64,000 bases of DNA, taken from contig OZ020519.1 of NCBI GenBank assembly GCA_963971425.1, positions 3,674,028-3,738,027 of the forward strand, in the 5' to 3' direction. Position 1 is the stretch's first letter. Each line of letters starts with the position of its first letter. Shown one piece after another: positions 10,701-20,655 of this stretch. The notes under the pieces are model-generated. The model was not told the DNA's origin, ran no database searches, and was given only the letters and a program-made list of their open reading frames with translations. A program made the translations under genes and the position numbers. The stretch comes from Bryoerythrophyllum caledonicum (taxonomy: Eukaryota > Streptophyta > Bryopsida > Pottiales > Pottiaceae).

Positions 10701-11388
10701 TGTACATGAGTCTGTCCAGTGCCATTATTCAAACTCAAACCTCAAGAGTCAATGAATCTTGGAGAGGTTTCCAGTATTTAGAGACCTAATGAACCACGGG
10801 GAGTGCAAAATTGATACGAGAGGAAACCACGGGAAGAGCAACTACTTCACACCCACCTTGTAGACGTGCCGCCAATTCTTCCCCGAATCATGCAATCGCT
10901 TCCACAAAACCCCCATGATGAGGTGATACTCCTGTCTGCAATAGAATCGGGCTCAAGATCCATGCTCGCATATCGATACAAGAGAAAATGATAACAAGTA
11001 ATACTGGCAACTTACAGGTTTCGGGTGGCTTGGGCAATGTCGCCCATGATAGTGCCGTGCGGACCCCAGGGCTCATTGCTCGTGGCCTCGCAAACCTAAA
11101 AGCGGTCAAAGGAATGTTTCCACCAGCCAGGTCAAACGCAATGGCGATGAATATGCTATCAATAGCAGGGACGAATGAACAGTAAAGAGAAGAATCAGAC
11201 GTTCCAGCAATCAATGCGCACCCATGATCTCACTGACACACTCTCGTATTGATGAAAGCTGCCAATTCTACAAGCAAAAAACCAGAAACTAGGTGCCGAC
11301 TCACTTTCATCTCGATTTCCGGCACCTTCAGCACCTTCTTGTTCACTTCCCGCTTCCTATTGCCATGCACATCCACATCCACATCCAT
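7786..11388 (-). CDS. Epsin / clathrin interactor with ENTH domain, 10 exons, 550 aa
   Basis: Hand-spliced exons on the minus strand: 11388-11305, 11095-11016, 10935-10857, 10642-10559, 10480-10335, 10259-9789, 9661-9501, 9330-9224, 8436-8109, 7898-7786. They total 1653 bp, exactly 551 codons, with GT-AG at every junction. Exons 1-5 encode the ENTH domain ([69 protein letters not shown]), which binds phosphoinositides and bends membranes at clathrin sites. The rest is a disordered tail with DDDFDPRG, an FNPF (NPF-type) motif, WDDPL and LVDLSIGPK, typical of plant epsins that bind adaptors and clathrin. The start gives an unusual MDVDVDVHG leader in place of the normal amphipathic helix 0, so an upstream exon may be missing from the model. 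The intron between exons 8 and 9 holds a hAT MITE. Confidence 0.9.
8498..9146. mobile_element. hAT-type foldback MITE (649 bp) in epsin intron
   Basis: The element begins CAGGGTTGTCATA and ends with its inverse TATGACAACCCTG. It is flanked by a perfect 8-bp target duplication, GCCACAAC (8490-8497 and 9147-9154). The 8-bp duplication and CAGGG end are diagnostic of hAT transposons. Inside is a long inverted repeat: arms at about 8744-8806 and 8819-8885, plus outer arms of GC-rich gggcggagacgtcaccg-type sequence, so the whole centre folds into a hairpin. The left subterminal region repeats cggacggg-like motifs, probably transposase-binding repeats. No coding capacity. Confidence 0.93.
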
Positions 11389-12060
11389 CAACCATTGTCA
11401 CGAAGATGCTCTGGCGTGCAGACAAGATTAGGAACGAACAAAAGTATCAAATGACAACGTTCGAAATCCGATCTCGAGATAGCTTCTATGTCTACTTGTT
11501 CAGAAATACACATGTCTTCGATGCTCACAATTCTCGGACTGTTTGATCCAGAACTTTCTTTAGATCCATGGCGTTGATGCCGAAGCTGCCGTGGCGGGTA
11601 AGGGGCGATCTTGACCAAGTGCTCTCTCACCTCTTGCAAACTCTTGATAAGAACGGCCCTGTTCATGAACCCAGCTGTATCAATGCACGAGTTCGATGCA
11701 ACTCTCTCTCTCACATACCGATGCGTTGGATCACGGCAATGTGGTGATGTCAAGAATTTGCATGGATCGGATCGTTTCGGCTGGATCCAAGTCCATGGAA
11801 TGCAGTTGAAGCGATGGTACCCAAGCTCCAGTTGTGAGCATGTAAAGAGCGATGGTGGTTACCACCGATCTGGGCAGGCGCAACTTTTTCCTTTTCGTCA
11901 GTCCCTACCCAGTTTGCCTGCTGCACCTTTAGAATCATCACCGGCTACTTTCATCGCCGTGCATCCATTCGGTGGTTCTTCATCGTCCAGTAAGTTACAC
12001 GTCATATTCCCAAGTTGTCACTCTCAGTCTCTCTCAGTCCAGGTTTGAATTCTGGTGGCT
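11389..12060. other. Divergent intergenic region, epsin and aminotransferase promoters
   Basis: The epsin gene reads left and the aminotransferase reads right, so this roughly 670-bp gap should contain both promoters and leaders. A CTCTCAGTC-rich pyrimidine stretch precedes ATG 12061. No other feature is supported. Confidence 0.4.
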
Positions 12061-15000
12061 ATGGCGGGGCGTAATTCGTTTCTTGCGAAGCGCGCGCATT
12101 CGTTCACTCCTTCTCCAATTCAGCAGCTGTCGTTCCTTGCGCAACGTTGCAATGCCATCAATCTTGCCGAAGGTTCCTCCTTATCCTTTGAATTCCGCTC
12201 AGAGTTAGTACGGTTCAATCTTGGAAGCTTCAAATTTGCAAATGAAGCTCATCGGTACCCATGAACACATCTGCATGTCTTCCACAATTCCAGTTTATAC
12301 GAAATTGCTATTAGCTTGGACTCGGACTCTGACATGAAGCGAGCAACAGGGTTTCCTGACTTTCCAGCTCCACCTGCAATCAAGGAGGCTGCAATTGCTG
12401 CCATCCGGAGCGACTTCAACCAATATCGGTAAGGTCATCTTTCACTGTTAGTTTAGGCTTGTTAGTAGGATTGATGCACAATATTCCATGACCTGGATTC
12501 GCAGACATGTGCAGGGCGTTTGTGAAAAACTGGCAGAGGATTTCGAAAGCTCATACGGTGTGAAAGTGGATGCATTTTTGGGCACCATTTTAGAAACACC
12601 AGCTTCAAAAATTCATAGCAAATTGTAAAAGAGTCCAAAAATGATGATTCCACTTGCTCTATACTTCCACTTACTTTCCCCATGCACAATAATTGCTTTG
12701 CTTGCATTGTTAACTTCACTATGGATTTTCCCGTGCTGAATTTTGAGCCATTATTGAGCACCTTACCTTACGTGATTTGCTGGATATAGTAGAATTGTGC
12801 GTGGAAATGGCAATTCTCTAAAAGTATATGAGATATTACCTCAAATGCTTCCATAATTTATTCAGTTTCACATGTTCAGCTTCGTTCTTCTACAAGTGGC
12901 CCTGATCTGTTTTCAGTTTTGTGAATAAATACCTTGTATTGTAATGGGACAGTGGTGGAGGAAGGGGACGAGGTCATCCTTCCGGACCCCGCCTTCGAAA
13001 CATATCGTTCATGTATCATACTCGCAGGCGGAACTCCTGTAAGCATTTATCTGCAAAAACAATCTGGCTGGCTCAAATTGAACTGTCCAGTTTTGGAGCT
13101 TACTGAACGTGGTATTATGAACTAGAGATATGTCTCTTTGGATCCACCCGACTGGAGTTTGGATCTTCAAGAGCTGGAAAGAGCTTTCAGTTCAAGAACA
13201 AAAGCCATTGTGATCAACAGGTACTTATGAGAAGCACGATCGTAATCTATTTGGCAAGTGAGGAGTATGCTAATATCAAGGTTGTGTGACAGCCCTCACA
13301 ATCCCACAGGGAAAGTGTTCAGCACCCGGGAGCTTGCGGATATAGCAGAATTATGTTGCAAGTATGACTGCCTGGCCATCACTGATGAGGTACTTGGAAT
13401 GTATACCACCCAAAAATGCTTCAATTGATTAAAAAGCAAAATTCTGAGTGTGGTTTCTATCTGCAGGTATATGAACACATTTTGTTCGATGGACGTGAGC
13501 ATGTGAGTGTAGCCTCATTTCCAGGCATGCAAGAACGAACTATTGTGACTTCTTCATTGTCCAAGACTTTCAGTGTAACTGGTGCGTGGCTCTCTCTCTA
13601 TCCGAGCATTTTTTCATTTATTTCGCAACCATAACCTGTATTAATCATCGAAGCAATACACCATGAACCAAAACATTTCTTTCCTAGACCAGAGTTTCTG
13701 CTACTCTACCTTTTCTTTTTCTTTTTTGTGGCTTGATTGAGGTTGCTGGTGTGTGCAGGATGGCGTGTTGGTTGGGCAATAGCACCAGCACCTATAAGTG
13801 CTGCTATTTCAAACATTCACGTAAAAATGACAGATTCTGCCCCTGCCCCATTTCAGGAGGCAGCTCTTGTGGCTCTTCAAAGCACACCGAGTTTCTTCAT
13901 GCAGCTAAGAAAGGTCTATCATCATCAATTTCATCAATTTCATCTGAACATTGCGTTATCTGTGACATTCAAAATATAGTTCCTTTAATTAATCGAACAA
14001 TGCAACAGAGAAAAAGTTGATTAAAATATACGAACTTCTGAAACACCAAATGAATTTATTAAAAGTTACTTCATTGAAATATCTTAGCAAATATTGCTGC
14101 AAATAAGATACTATATATATTTGCTCTATAAACCTCATAAATGCATGCTCCGGTCTCAAGAAAATTTGGAGAATCTTCCTTATTATTTAATGTCTACCAA
14201 AAGTTCTTGTCTAATCTTCTATCTATATAATATAGTACAATCTTAAGCTCCTGAAGCCTAAGATTGAAGCTCCTTTGAAGCTTCTGAACATTGCGGCGTG
14301 CGGTAGAATTTTGTAATTGTGCAAAATACACATTCCTTGCGCCCATCGGGTCAACGGGTACTTACTTATATACTACATATTGCAACATTTTTGTGCTAAG
14401 ACATTAGTTTGTTAACATAGAAGCTCTATATGTTATGTTTAGAATCAGCACGGTTTGAGAGAAAAAGAATTAATTTGTAATTGAAGAGCTAAGCAATAGA
14501 ATAAGATGGGATGACATCATGTAAAATGAACAAAAAGGAAATCGATTTAATGGTTTTGAATACCAGCACATGAAAACAACATCATTATTGTTGAAATCTG
14601 TTAAATTGAAGCTATCTATATTTTACCTCTTGTTCATATTCACTTACAGCTAAAGAAAACACATTAAGAATATACTGACTACTATTCATACCTCTGGAAA
14701 TGAATAAGAGACGTACTTTAAAAATGATTCATGATGCAGTTTTAGTTAATCACCTGAACCAGATGTAGTGAGTTTCAGATACAATGAGAATTTGGTATTC
14801 ATGGTCACAAGATGCTCTGGCTAAGCTTCCTCATGACATAAGAATGTTGATTAGTAAGCTCCTTGTGAGGTTGAACTTTTCTTGATTTGATAAGATTTTT
14901 ACTTTCTCAGATGGTGCCAATGCCACTAATACTCAAGAATGTGATGGGTGATGCCACCAGGAGTATGAAGGGAGACGAGACTACATCTGTGAAATGCTTC

Positions 15001-15449
15001 GCCATGCGGGATTTTCCAACAGTTTCCTAAAACCTGAGGGCTCCTTTTTCGTCTTCGCCGAACTTCCACAAGGATACCCACTAAGCAATGTAAAGATTGT
15101 CACCCTGGCTCCTTGTGATTTGCACATATGAGTAGCCCATGAATCTTAAGGAAAGTGTGGTGGTTTTGCAGGTGGATTACGTGACAGATCTCATTGAAAA
15201 AGCTGGTGTTGCCGTAGTACCAGGCCGTGGGTTCTTCCACCAACAACAACAACCCATTGCAAGGATGAGGAGTCTCCTGGCGAAGAAAGTTACTTGATCA
15301 GACCCTGTTTTGGAAATCAGTATACGACACGTTACATAAGAAAAGCGTTCTGTAAGGACATGACCACTCTCAAGGCTGCTAATACGGCAATCAGGAAGCA
15401 CCTTGCTTCGCAGGAATCTGATACATGTACTATCAGTGCTGCCTCTTAA
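12061..15449 (+). pseudogene. PLP-dependent class I/II aminotransferase (kynurenine/aspartate type), probably broken
   Basis: Recognised exons: 12061-12172, 12350-12428, from 12505, about 12949-13038, 13126-13220, 13293-13389, 13467-13581, 13759-13913, 14961-15089, from 15172. They encode family landmarks in order: INLAEG then FPDFPAPPAIKEA, EEGDEVILPDPAFETYRSC, SPHNPTGKVFS, ITDEVYEHILFDG, SSLSKTFSVTGWRVGWA (PLP lysine codon 13563-13565), and GSFFVFAELPQGYP. Such enzymes move amino groups from amino acids to 2-oxoacids. Two problems appear. The exon for the conserved GxTEA phosphate-binding segment, expected between about 12570 and 12940, cannot be found. In the last exon the frame after GFFHQQQQ runs to TGA 15295-15297, whereas the family-like tail (RYIRKAFCKDMTTLKAA, ending at TAA 15447-15449) is in another frame. 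The switch falls at a CAA repeat near 15240. Confidence 0.78.
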
Positions 15450-16593
15450 GAAAGTGATCGTTTCTGACAATATTCGAGAATCGGCATGTTTGATGGTTTT
15501 TTTTTACTTTTCAGAAACCGCAGGAATGAAAAGAAAATATGAAGAATGCATGCATTACATTGCTGGGTTGCTTGTGTGCATTACATGGCATGGCCATTCG
15601 CACTCCTAAGTCAAAAGGTTTGAGTTAATTATGAGTTATAAGATGGATTGTAAGAAGCTTTTGAGTTGTAGGGTTCAACTTTAGCTTTTGTTTTGAGAAT
15701 TCGTTCATGGGAGTAAGTTGAAGTTGAGGACGTGTGGTTAGAAGTAAATTATTAATATGAATGGAAAATTATAGTTTGAATCAAGATTACAATCAGGTAA
15801 TAATCATGTATTAATTGATTTTCTATGACATCACTTCCCTATATGATTGAACGCATGCGGGCATTGGTGATAAGGTGATTGAATTGATACAAACGAGTAC
15901 TATGGAATTACCTAGTAGAAAGTTGGTGCTCAATTTTTGTCAAGTGTAAAAGGCATATTGAATATAATTTTAAAAAAATGATGGGCAATGGTTTGTGGCA
16001 GGTACTAAGGTGAACCAGCCTATTCCCGTGCATTTAAGAGGTTCTCATAGTACTCCACAAAAGTGGAACATGAAATTTTTTCCATTAGCAAATACAGTAG
16101 AATAAGTGTCCAAGTTGAATCATAATTTTCTAATTGATCATTTATTTATTATGAATTTCTAAAGTGGAAGACAAGTAGATGCCTATAATGGGACATAGGT
16201 GGGGCAAAAAACTGTGCACTTTCTTTCCTCATCCCCATAGCATGCTCACCTACTTGTGGACAAGAATTGTCTAATCAAATGAAGCCACCTAGTTAGTGTG
16301 TAAGACATAAGCATTGAGTGGACTCCACTTTAAGTGGTGGTGTGCTCGGTTTCATATAAATTAGTAGGGTTCGATTTTAGGTGGCTGCTCGGTTTTTGGC
16401 AAATTGACCTAGTAGATCCACAAATGAGATGCAAAAAAAGATGCAAAAAAGATGCAGTTGCATTTACTTCCAAATGACTCTCATTCTGGGAGTTACCAGA
16501 ATCGTATCCGCGGTTCCTATTTGCAAGGGTTCTTGGCAACTGCCCAGCTCTCGTATACTTTTCCCAAATGCTGCACCGGTACACGTGCTCCCG
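15450..16593. other. AT-rich intergenic region
   Basis: No coding exon, RNA gene or clear repeat pair was recognised. It contains the 3' end of the aminotransferase locus. Confidence 0.4.
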
Positions 16594-18375
16594 TCAGGTA
16601 CGGGCTCCCGTGGACGTAGCGTTTGCGGGTAGTGTTGTACTCACTTCAGTGGTTGCCTCCTCCTCGGTTTTGGCAGCATTGTCGGAGCCGTTGCTGGTTC
16701 CTTCGCTGTCTGCTCTCGACTGCGCGCTCCTGGGTCCCGAGCCGTTGTTGGGGTAGTATCGGCGCTCCGATGGTTCGGGGCGGTTCCACTTCCGAGGTTG
16801 CAGGGTTCCGTTGCAGGAGTCGTAACGGCGCGTCAGTGATTCGGGGCAGTCCCGCTTCAGAGGTTGCAGGGTTATGGGCGTCGGACTAACGTTCTTCAAC
16901 TGTGTAAGTTCGGGGCTTATGATGCTGTGGAACGTGTGCTGGTACGACGAGCTCCTACCGCCGGTGCTTCTTACAGGTGTTATCCTCCATACGTTGCTCT
17001 CTATCTTGCCGGTGCTTCTGTGGTGGTTGGTGTGTGGTCTTCTCGTCCTTCTGCACTGATCTTTTGCAGTGTGGACGTGGGTTGCAAGTTGTTGCCTCGT
17101 GGGAGGATCTTCTAGCGTTAGATGCCCTTGGCCTCCGATCCCATCTGTTGGTGGTGTAGAGTACGCCGTCCTTGGTACGAGTAGAGTTCGGCGTTGTTGT
17201 CTTGTCTTGTGTGAATGTTGCTGACCTCCGTGTGTATGCGTGTGGCCTCTTCTACTCTTTGTCCTCAGCTGGTCCGTATGAGCGTCTTCTAATCCGTGTC
17301 GCTTGACTTCTTGTAGGTATCGCGAGATCTGGGGGGAGAGTGTCAGCATCAAGTGTGCATTAGTCAGTCTAATATCAAACAGAAAACAAGACATTAAGAT
17401 CTGCAGAAGAGGAGTAAGTGAAACTTCACAGGTGGGGGGCGTCCTGGAGAGTTGTTGGCACGACGGTTCCTCCTCTTGGCGTTCACTCCTCAGGTACCTG
17501 TTCTTCTCTTGAGGTGTGTAAGTGGGGGTCTGGTCGCGAAGAGCTGAGAGAGAGTATGTGTGTGGTAGCACTAAGTAAGAGGATTTGATAGTGGGGTGTA
17601 AGCGTATTATATACCTTGTGGTGTGTTGTCTTTTGGTGGATGTAGTTGATGAAAGTCCTCGTTGCTGATCTTGTTGTAGTTTAGGGTTGGCTCTCACACT
17701 GCTTCGTTTGTTGTGTCGGCTAGGGTTCTGTTGCAGTAGCGATTGGTAGCACCTTCTTGTGGTTTTTATGCTGCACCATTTTTCATTGGGAAAGGATTTG
17801 CATAGAAAGAGCGGCAGAAATGCTAGAGTGGTTAGGGTTCTTACCTTAGTGCTCACGTACCTCGTTGTTGTATGGTGTCTTGATGTCTTGTGTTCGGGTT
17901 GGCGTTGGTGTGCTTGGGGTTGTAGGTATTGGTGTTGTTTTGATGCTTCTCCTTCTACTGTTGTTGTTATTCTGGCTGCCTCAGTTGTTGCTGCTCCTAT
18001 TGTTTCCCAATTTCCTATTGCACTTTCTTGTCTAGCTTCGGCTAGGGTCTGTGCTGTCTCTGCTGCTGTCCGTGTCTCTACTGCCCGTGTCTCTGCTGTC
18101 CGTGTCTCTATTGCTCGTGTCTCTATTACCCGTGTCTCTGCTGTTGGTCCTGACGTTCTCTTTTCTGTTGTGTGTTTCTTTGTCGGGGCTTCGGTGCATC
18201 GCTCAAGCTCGCCAGTCGCTGTTGATGCGGCTCTCCCCTGTGCTGGAGATTTTTTCGTGGGTGCTTTAGGGTCTCCGACACTTTGTTGTTGGAGTTGGAC
18301 GTGTGTTTGCTTGTGTCTGCAGCGCTGAATGTTGGCGCATCTTCTAATGTTGTTGAATATATTGTGCACTCTCAT
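16594..18375 (-). CDS. Unrecognised long open frame, 593 aa, Thr/Arg/Gln/Ser-rich
   Basis: A real ATG (18375) opens 593 codons without interruption, far longer than other unexplained frames in the window. The product is low-complexity and hydrophilic: an N-terminal block repeats ETR with two variable residues (about residues 80-108), the middle is Gln/His/Thr-rich, and the C-terminal part repeats LQP.K...PE...RRY....NG twice. I recognise no catalytic motif or known domain. The opposite strand also has a moderately long frame (17759-18328), so biased base composition may have removed stops. It could be gag-like or TE-derived, a disordered host protein, or a composition artefact. No adjacent LTRs or TIRs were found. 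Confidence 0.3.
   Translation of the reverse strand: MRVHNIFNNIRRCANIQRCRHKQTHVQLQQQSVGDPKAPTKKSPAQGRAASTATGELERCTEAPTKKHTTEKRTSGPTAETRVIETRAIETRTAETRAVETRTAAETAQTLAEARQESAIGNWETIGAATTEAARITTTVEGEASKQHQYLQPQAHQRQPEHKTSRHHTTTRYVSTKVRTLTTLAFLPLFLCKSFPNEKWCSIKTTRRCYQSLLQQNPSRHNKRSSVRANPKLQQDQQRGLSSTTSTKRQHTTRYIIRLHPTIKSSYLVLPHTYSLSALRDQTPTYTPQEKNRYLRSERQEEEPSCQQLSRTPPTCEVSLTPLLQILMSCFLFDIRLTNAHLMLTLSPQISRYLQEVKRHGLEDAHTDQLRTKSRRGHTHTHGGQQHSHKTRQQRRTLLVPRTAYSTPPTDGIGGQGHLTLEDPPTRQQLATHVHTAKDQCRRTRRPHTNHHRSTGKIESNVWRITPVRSTGGRSSSYQHTFHSIISPELTQLKNVSPTPITLQPLKRDCPESLTRRYDSCNGTLQPRKWNRPEPSERRYYPNNGSGPRSAQSRADSEGTSNGSDNAAKTEEEATTEVSTTLPANATSTGART
18053..18150. repeat. 15-bp minisatellite (cgtgtctctgctgtc type)
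   Basis: Five to six imperfect head-to-tail copies of a 15-bp unit. On the minus strand they encode the ETR..ETR.. block of the 593-codon frame; because 15 is a multiple of three, copy-number change would not shift that frame. Confidence 0.8.
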
Positions 18376-19084
18376 TGGCTTGATCTTGTTGATTCTTATC
18401 TATGTGTGTCGTTTTTCTTCAATGCTTGCTCGGATCTTGTATCCGTCGTTGTAGGTGTGTCCAGTCTTGTTGGTGTCGATGTTGAATGTTGCAAGTCTTG
18501 TCTTGGCAGAGCTTTGTGTGCTTTCTACTCTAGGGCTGGAAATCCTAACATCCATCCCATGCAAGCAGCTTTTAAACAATGCGAAATAACAAGTGGTCAA
18601 GTGATACTTACATGGCTTTGTGTCGCATGTGTATCTTGTTCTCGTGTACTTGCATTGTGTTTTCTGCATGTTGTTGCTGTTGTGCTTGCCTCCGGCCTGG
18701 GGGATCTGGACGTTTAGTGGTATAACATTGTCTGGTAGCTAGATCTAGATTTGGTGCCTGTGGTTGTAAGTAGGTGTTTGTCAAACTAGATCTAGGCTGT
18801 TCCAACACCGAGCCCGCTTAGATCCTCGCCAGCACTTTCTAAAATCCAATGTATCACCTATCCAACTGCAAGTTAGCCAGATCTAAAGCTTTGATCCCTT
18901 CCAACAATCTACCAATGCTAAAGTCCACTTAGCAACAAAGAGGGTGCACAAAGCGGGATCTACAATGAGGCTCAACAGCTCTCAAAGCTCTTGTGACCCT
19001 TGTTTGCGCCTAACACCCAAGTCCAACCTCACCAGAAAACACGGAGCCACTCCTCACACATCTCCTAAAAATCACTTTTTTTAA

Positions 19085-19702
19085 GGACCAACCTTCCCAA
19101 ACATTTTCACACATTATCAGTCAATATTGAGCATGGTACCAAAAAAACTTCTTGTTTTCCAATTAAAACCTAGATATCTATTTATTTTTCTCTTTTTATT
19201 TTTTCCACAACAATATGTGGTGTAAACCTTCTTATTGACCATTTGGATTACCAATCTAAAACATATTAAGTTCACATAAAATTACAGTGTGAATTAAAAA
19301 AATTCCGAACTTCCACACTTTGCACAGTTGTTTTGAATATGCTACACCCGTTTTCTACCTCTAAAAATTGTTGTACAAGGAACTAACATCATGCTTAACA
19401 AGATGGTTATGGATTTAGACCTTGTGTAAAAAATAAAATTGACACCAAGTGAAGTCAAACTCTGCAATCCACTGCACGTAGGGAAGTAAATGAACCATAT
19501 GCTTGACTTCAAACACTATAATCTTTCAATCCGTGTGGTCAAAGTTTATGAAATTTTGTTTACGTATTACTTAATAAGTCTTTATTAAGATCCTACGGTC
19601 AAAACTAGAAATAAAAGTTTTTGTTTCCTTTTTTGTTCATTGCACTGGCATCCAACAATTTTGAAGTGTTTTTGGTGTAAAACTGTCATTGTACCTTCAG
19701 GG
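19085..19702. mobile_element. TTAA-bounded non-autonomous piggyBac-like element, 618 bp, intact copy
   Basis: Flanked by TTAA at 19081-19084 and 19703-19706. The right terminus reads CTTCAGGG-TTAA. The interior is clearly homologous, in reverse orientation, to the sequence on both sides of the Tc1 element at 42865-45645. For example, TTGTACAAGGAACTAA and CATATTAAGTTCACA occur in both, as do the stretches around CCAAGTGAAGTCAAA. The other copy, minus the Tc1 insertion, is 619 bp and also ends at TTAA on both sides. There is no coding capacity. The left end here starts GGACC after TTAA, whereas the other copy starts CCCAAG, so this terminus has diverged. Confidence 0.75.
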
Positions 19703-19981
19703 TTAAAGACTCCGTGCAAGGAGTTCATGCTCTACAAATTCTTAATTTTATCATTTCAAAGCTGTTTTATCAAAATGTCCATTATCATCATTATATTTTG
19801 AATAGTAAATATGTGTTTAGAAACATATCTTTTATCTGATAAATGGTGCTTTGAAGGTTAACAATTAGTACATGTATTTTGACTAATGTGCAGCCATAAT
19901 GTTCATATTTTTTCAATAGTGATAACGGAGAGCCGCACGATTTAGACTCCTTCGATACGGCCACACATCCAAAAGGATAAT

Positions 19982-20655
19982 ATGCATTTCAATAGCTTTG
20001 TGGGGGCTCGATTAGTACGAGCAGCACGTGTAAGGCAAATGCAACAGAGATCTGTTGGGATCATGTCATCTGAATTAGAAAGGGCGGTAGAATTGCTTTC
20101 TGAGAGAGGAGATGTGGTGGGCTTAGCAACCAGGGAGCATGCATTCAAAAATGGCATGGAATTGAATGGATCGAAGTTATTTCCATTGGAGGTAGCGGTG
20201 CGTATCACTAGAGTAGATGATGCATTGCATTGGATCGGAGAGATTGTAAGAGAACGCCTTGGCATGTGTGTGGGCTTGATCATTCGTTGGCATCGGTCTT
20301 TGTTACGTGTAGTGGCTGTAGAACCTGATATGACAGGTGTCCATGGTGACATTGGATCAGAGATAGCGCCTACACAAGTGATGGCCCCAGAGTTTGATTT
20401 TCCTAAGTTCATCAACACACCAAGATCCACTGAGAGGTCTCGACGCAGTAGTCATGCTTCAAAAGCCGTATATGAGAATTCGCCGTTTTCCCAATCTACT
20501 CTCTGAAACATCCAAGATTTGCCCCATATAGATGGATTTGCTTATATTAGACCAGCACGTCGTTCATATTCTATGCAAAATAAGAGAAGGAGAGATTCAA
20601 GAGAGCCATCATTGACAGAAGCTACACCATCTAAGATATTGCTTAGAAGCGTGTA
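19982..20655 (+). pseudogene. N-terminal part of degenerate transposase-like gene
   Basis: A 174-codon open stretch (19982-20506) continues in the same frame through a TGA (20504-20506) and a TAA just before 20661. It links to a Cys-containing segment (CKRNCLRDIP) that leads into the transposase-like frame from 20736. It is Arg- and Ser-rich, and I recognise no domain in it. Its position suggests it is the N-terminal region of the same element protein. Confidence 0.4.

Noticed and set aside
12055-12060. Start two codons earlier than 12061 for the aminotransferase
   Set aside because: That codon is GTG; the first real ATG is 12061, in a good plant context.
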